Source: an uncultured Clostridia bacterium (GTDB lineage Bacteria > Bacillota > Clostridia > Oscillospirales > Acutalibacteraceae). Taken from it: 45,854 nt of DNA. The stretch covers positions 1 to 45,854 of the forward strand of contig CAMHOE010000018.1 in assembly GCA_946186665.1 (NCBI GenBank), in the 5' to 3' direction. This document shows, one piece after another, positions 43,074 through 45,854 of the stretch. The notes below the pieces were generated by a model. The model did not search any database and had not been told where the DNA came from. It saw only the letters and a list, made by a program, of their open reading frames with translations. Position 1 is the first letter of the stretch. Every line of letters starts with the position of its first letter. The position numbers and the translations under genes were made by a program.

Positions 43074-43187
43074 AATCGTTCCTCCTTATGTTTGTCTATA
43101 CCATATAATATGTGGATATGATCATTTTGTTCATCATAAAAATATTCTCTGAAAGATAATTTTATACTTATAGATCAAAAACATGAC

Positions 43188-43227
43188 AAAAAGCGCATCA
43201 TCCGTTTATTGGATGATGCGCTTTTTT
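43188..43227. terminator. Terminator of the amylase gene
   Basis: Perfect 16-bp stem, AAAAAGCGCATCATCC (43188-43203) and GGATGATGCGCTTTTT (43211-43226), with T runs on both strands. It shares the ATCATCC/GGATGATGCGC core with the malQ-glgP terminator at 14130-14172. Confidence 0.92.
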
Positions 43228-43244
43228 AAGTGATGATATCAGGA

Positions 43245-45683
43245 TCAGTCGTTATCCTTTTTTCTGCTTGCGATAAAGAATACTGCAACTGATGCAAGAC
43301 CGATCATTATGATCACAACTGCAACAACAAAGGTGCTGTCTGCTGTGTTTACAACGCCTGTTGAAGTTGTGGTGGTCGTAGTGGTCGTTGTCTTGGGAGC
43401 AGAGCTTACAGATGAAGCTGTGCTTGTTGTAGAGTCAGACTTTGTTGAAGAGGTTACGCTTGTGTCCTTAGAAGTATCAGTGCTGCCTTCGGAAGTATCA
43501 GTGCTGCTGTCTTTTGATGTATCCTTGCTTGTGTCTGTGGATGTATCCTTAGACTCGTCTTTGCTCTCGTCTTTGCTCTCATCTGAGCTTTCGTCAGAGC
43601 TTTCATCTGAGCTTTCGTCTTTGCTCTCGTCAGAGCTTTCGTCAGAACTCTCGTCTGAGCTTTCATCAGAGGGTTCGGGGTCTACTTCTGCATTGAGGTC
43701 TACCCACTTTGTGCCGTCATAGAGCATCTGGTCTGTGTAAGCCATTGTAAGACCGTCCATCATTGCTCCGGGTATCTGGTCGCCGTCACCGTTATTGAAG
43801 ATGACCATGATGTGCTCACAGCTTGCGAACTGCTCGGGAAGCTCATAGCTGAAATAGCCGTTTCCGAAGTCTGTCATCTTGACACCCGGCCATTCGCCGT
43901 TTGTTATGGTCTCAGCACCGCTCTCGTCATATACGTATACGTTAACGGTTGACCAGTTTATCTCGCTGTTATCGAATATGATTCCGCCGCCCTCAAGAGC
44001 AGGAAGCTCTCTTTCTGCAAGCTTGCGGTAGCCTGTATCAAATGAAACAGTCTCTCCGTCAGGTGTTGTACCATAAAGTGTGATGGCAATGTATGATTCA
44101 GGAGCAAACTCGCTGCCGATAGTTATAACGTCGCCGTCACTGAAGCTTCTGGAGTCCTCGTAATTCTCATAATCTTTGGATGTTCCATATATCATGTAGT
44201 AAGTATCAGTTACGTTGATAGCATGGAGTGTGATGTCGATAGTGTCTGTAAATGTTGTACCGGACTCAGGCTCTGCATAGACCTTGCTTGTGTAGGGTGA
44301 ATTGTAGACAACTGCGATACCGCTCTCGCCTACAGTACCTGAAATTGTTGTTTCAGTAACAACAAATTCGTTGCCGGTAACTTCGTCATAGTATGTGCCT
44401 GCCGGAACATAGCCGCCTGCGTTTTCTACAGAAACCTCACCGCTGCCGCTGCCGCATACGATAACTGCGCCGCCGCCTGCACGGGTAACTACTGAGTTGT
44501 TGTCGGTAACTGCATAGCTCTCAGCTGTGCCGATCATTGCATTATGGAAGTGGTTGACAGCTGCAATCTCAGGAGCTCTGAAGTGAGTGCTGCCCTTAAC
44601 GCCTATTCTGATGCTGTCTCTTGCGGTTGCGAAGGGACGTGAAAGGTAAAGCGAGGTCGAGTCTGCCTTTGCTGTAACGAGCGCATATGCACGGTCGATT
44701 ATATTCTGCTCGATGCCGTTTGACTCCAGACCCTCTTCCTTAGAATATGTATCGTGGCTCTCGCCCCAGTATACTATTTTATTTGCAGAGATGCCCTTCT
44801 GGTCCCAGTTGCCGGTCTTTTCAGGAGCCTTGCCTTTGTTGAATGACTTCAGAACAGTGTCGCTGTAGGAGCTGTCTGTTACTGACATATAGTTGGTATA
44901 CTCAGCCATAAGATCCTCGCCGCCGCCGTCTACAGGGCTTGTAAGGATCTCGCCGTAGTTGTAAAGACCTGAATTTGTAACTGCCGGCCAGAAATCACAA
45001 TCCTCGCTCGGAAGTGCGATATGCTTTGCAGCGTCCCAACGGATACCGTCAACGCCCAGACTCTTAAGGTCCTGAACGTAGTCTGCAACTACCTGTTGTA
45101 CATAAGGGTCCTCAGAGTTAAGGTCAGGCATTCCGATATCGCCGTGAGTTACCTGATGACGGTTAGCATAGCTTACTACCTCGCCCTCATTATGCCAGTA
45201 TTTATCAGCTTTCAGATCTTCCTGAATGTTGTCGTGGTTACCTGCAAGGTGGTTTGCAACAACGTCAACTATGACATTGATGCCGTAGACTTCAGCCTGC
45301 TCACAGAGGGCAGCAAGCTCTTCGCGTGTGCCAAGATCTCCTTCTTCTGCTACAGTAAAGGAAAGGGGCTGATACAGCCAGTACCAAGGACCTGTGCTTG
45401 CAGCGGGCTGTACAGGAGAAACCTGTATAGAGGTGAAGCCTGCTTCAGCGATAGCATCAAGCTCATTAGCTATGTCGTTATAAGACCAGTCAAAGCAGTG
45501 AAGTATAACACCGTCCTGAATGTTATCTGCAAGACCATAGCCGGCTGCGGGTGCAGCACTTGCGTTTGTGGAAGCAACAGCTCCCATACCTGCAAAGGCT
45601 CCGAGAGCAAGTGAAGCGGTCAGTGTGAGGGCAACAGTCTTTTTACTCAGACCGCGCCTTACGGACTTAGTTTTGTTTTCCAT
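43245..45683 (-). CDS. Surface-anchored alpha-amylase, GH13 subfamily 28-like, with CBM26-like module (812 aa)
   Basis: Signal peptide (about 1-43), then a GH13 domain (about 48-430) that hydrolyses alpha-1,4 bonds in starch. Region I is DVVANH (140-145), nucleophile Asp217 in GIRWDAAKH, acid Glu245 in YGEIL, and Asp311 in WGESHDTY; ESHD instead of ENHD is typical of the AmyE-like subfamily 28. A CBM26-like module (about 575-660; WSTVNVYVYDES, EWPGVKMTDFGNGYFSYELP in pieces, VIFNNGDG) follows. Then comes a DESS/DESK/DTSK repeat linker, a Thr run, one membrane helix (about 781-803) and the basic tail RKKDND. A sortase site is not clear (VVNTADST where xPxTG would be). AGGAGAG precedes the ATG. 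Confidence 0.95.
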   Translation of the reverse strand: MENKTKSVRRGLSKKTVALTLTASLALGAFAGMGAVASTNASAAPAAGYGLADNIQDGVILHCFDWSYNDIANELDAIAEAGFTSIQVSPVQPAASTGPWYWLYQPLSFTVAEEGDLGTREELAALCEQAEVYGINVIVDVVANHLAGNHDNIQEDLKADKYWHNEGEVVSYANRHQVTHGDIGMPDLNSEDPYVQQVVADYVQDLKSLGVDGIRWDAAKHIALPSEDCDFWPAVTNSGLYNYGEILTSPVDGGGEDLMAEYTNYMSVTDSSYSDTVLKSFNKGKAPEKTGNWDQKGISANKIVYWGESHDTYSKEEGLESNGIEQNIIDRAYALVTAKADSTSLYLSRPFATARDSIRIGVKGSTHFRAPEIAAVNHFHNAMIGTAESYAVTDNNSVVTRAGGGAVIVCGSGSGEVSVENAGGYVPAGTYYDEVTGNEFVVTETTISGTVGESGIAVVYNSPYTSKVYAEPESGTTFTDTIDITLHAINVTDTYYMIYGTSKDYENYEDSRSFSDGDVITIGSEFAPESYIAITLYGTTPDGETVSFDTGYRKLAERELPALEGGGIIFDNSEINWSTVNVYVYDESGAETITNGEWPGVKMTDFGNGYFSYELPEQFASCEHIMVIFNNGDGDQIPGAMMDGLTMAYTDQMLYDGTKWVDLNAEVDPEPSDESSDESSDESSDESKDESSDESSDESSDESKDESKDESKDTSTDTSKDTSKDSSTDTSEGSTDTSKDTSVTSSTKSDSTTSTASSVSSAPKTTTTTTTTTSTGVVNTADSTFVVAVVIIMIGLASVAVFFIASRKKDND

Positions 45684-45752
45684 TTAAATCACTCTCCTAA
45701 AATAAAATAACCATACTGATTTTACAAAAACCAATACTTTTGTACATTGTAC

Positions 45753-45781
45753 ATTATACCACCATTTTATTTATTTGTAAA
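45753..45781 (-). promoter_or_regulatory. Promoter of the amylase gene with TGTACA repeat
   Basis: On the minus strand: -35 TTTACA (45776-45781), 17-bp spacer, -10 TATAAT (45753-45758). Just downstream, at the expected transcription start, TGTACA-T-TGTACA (45741-45753) is a doubled palindrome and a likely operator (inference). The remaining bases to the window end show no gene. Confidence 0.65.
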
Positions 45782-45854
45782 GAGCGAGTGACCCTGCCGC
45801 ATGGAAATCAAGTTTCTTCAAAAGAAAATTAGAAATCTAAAATTCTAAGAATAT

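Noticed and set aside
43500-43680. Short tandem repeats in the amylase region
   Set aside because: They encode the Asp-Glu-Ser/Lys linker and keep frame; not CRISPR or a satellite.

Overview
The window looks like a chromosomal piece of a gut or rumen clostridium close to Ruminococcus (Oscillospiraceae). Three things suggest this: strong AGGAGG ribosome sites with TTGACA/TATAAT promoters, a Gram-positive type IV pilus locus without a PilQ secretin, and starch-degrading genes of Firmicutes type (a GH13 subfamily 28-like amylase, MalQ, glycogen phosphorylase). No tool was run; the taxonomy is inferred from gene content.

Layout. 1-312 is the 3' end of a 23S rRNA, closed by a terminator with no 5S behind it. 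430-4640 is accessory DNA: an XRE repressor divergent from two small membrane proteins, a repeat-rich lipoprotein, a 216-bp MITE-like element, a DIP1984-family gene and, right behind that gene, a candidate tRNA-like RNA. 4743-9947 is mostly housekeeping: rarA, dus, a membrane-anchored unknown, rsmE with a CrtO-like acyltransferase homologue, and pncC. 10172-14071 is one reading frame joining 4-alpha-glucanotransferase to glycogen phosphorylase; the ancestral-looking internal ribosome site and start codon are still present at the joint. 14303-17014 holds three zinc-ribbon/zinc-knuckle membrane proteins, two of them tandem paralogues. 17015-17863 has no gene but contains a promoter-terminator pair that predicts a small RNA, plus a structured leader. 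17864-21777 is a secreted small protein (signal peptide out of frame by one T) followed by two FtsX-type permeases and a MacB/LolD-type ATPase, an arrangement like peptide export/immunity loci. glyA (22411-23664) is flanked by two diverged copies of a structured ~190-bp element; a second MITE copy, identical over 216 bp to the first, sits just upstream of the glyA promoter.

24308-42180 is a type IV pilus locus: two pilins with the same N-terminal helix, a PilM-PilN fusion, PilO, the prepilin peptidase PilD, PilB, PilT and PilC, then a second transcription unit with two minor prepilins and a 2189-residue prepilin-like giant. The giant has a PilX/GspK-like N-terminus without Glu5 (the mark of tip pseudopilins), FIVAR-like helical repeats and two modules resembling starch-binding CBM26. 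After a Cys-rich unknown (42234-43073), 43245-45683 encodes a surface-anchored alpha-amylase with a CBM26-like module.

How the parts may work together (inference): the pilus could carry the giant protein at its tip to grip starch, PilT retraction could bring the granule to the cell, the surface amylase would cut it, and the MalQ-GlgP fusion would process imported maltodextrins to glucose-1-phosphate. This proposed starch-gripping pilus is the most exciting system in the window.
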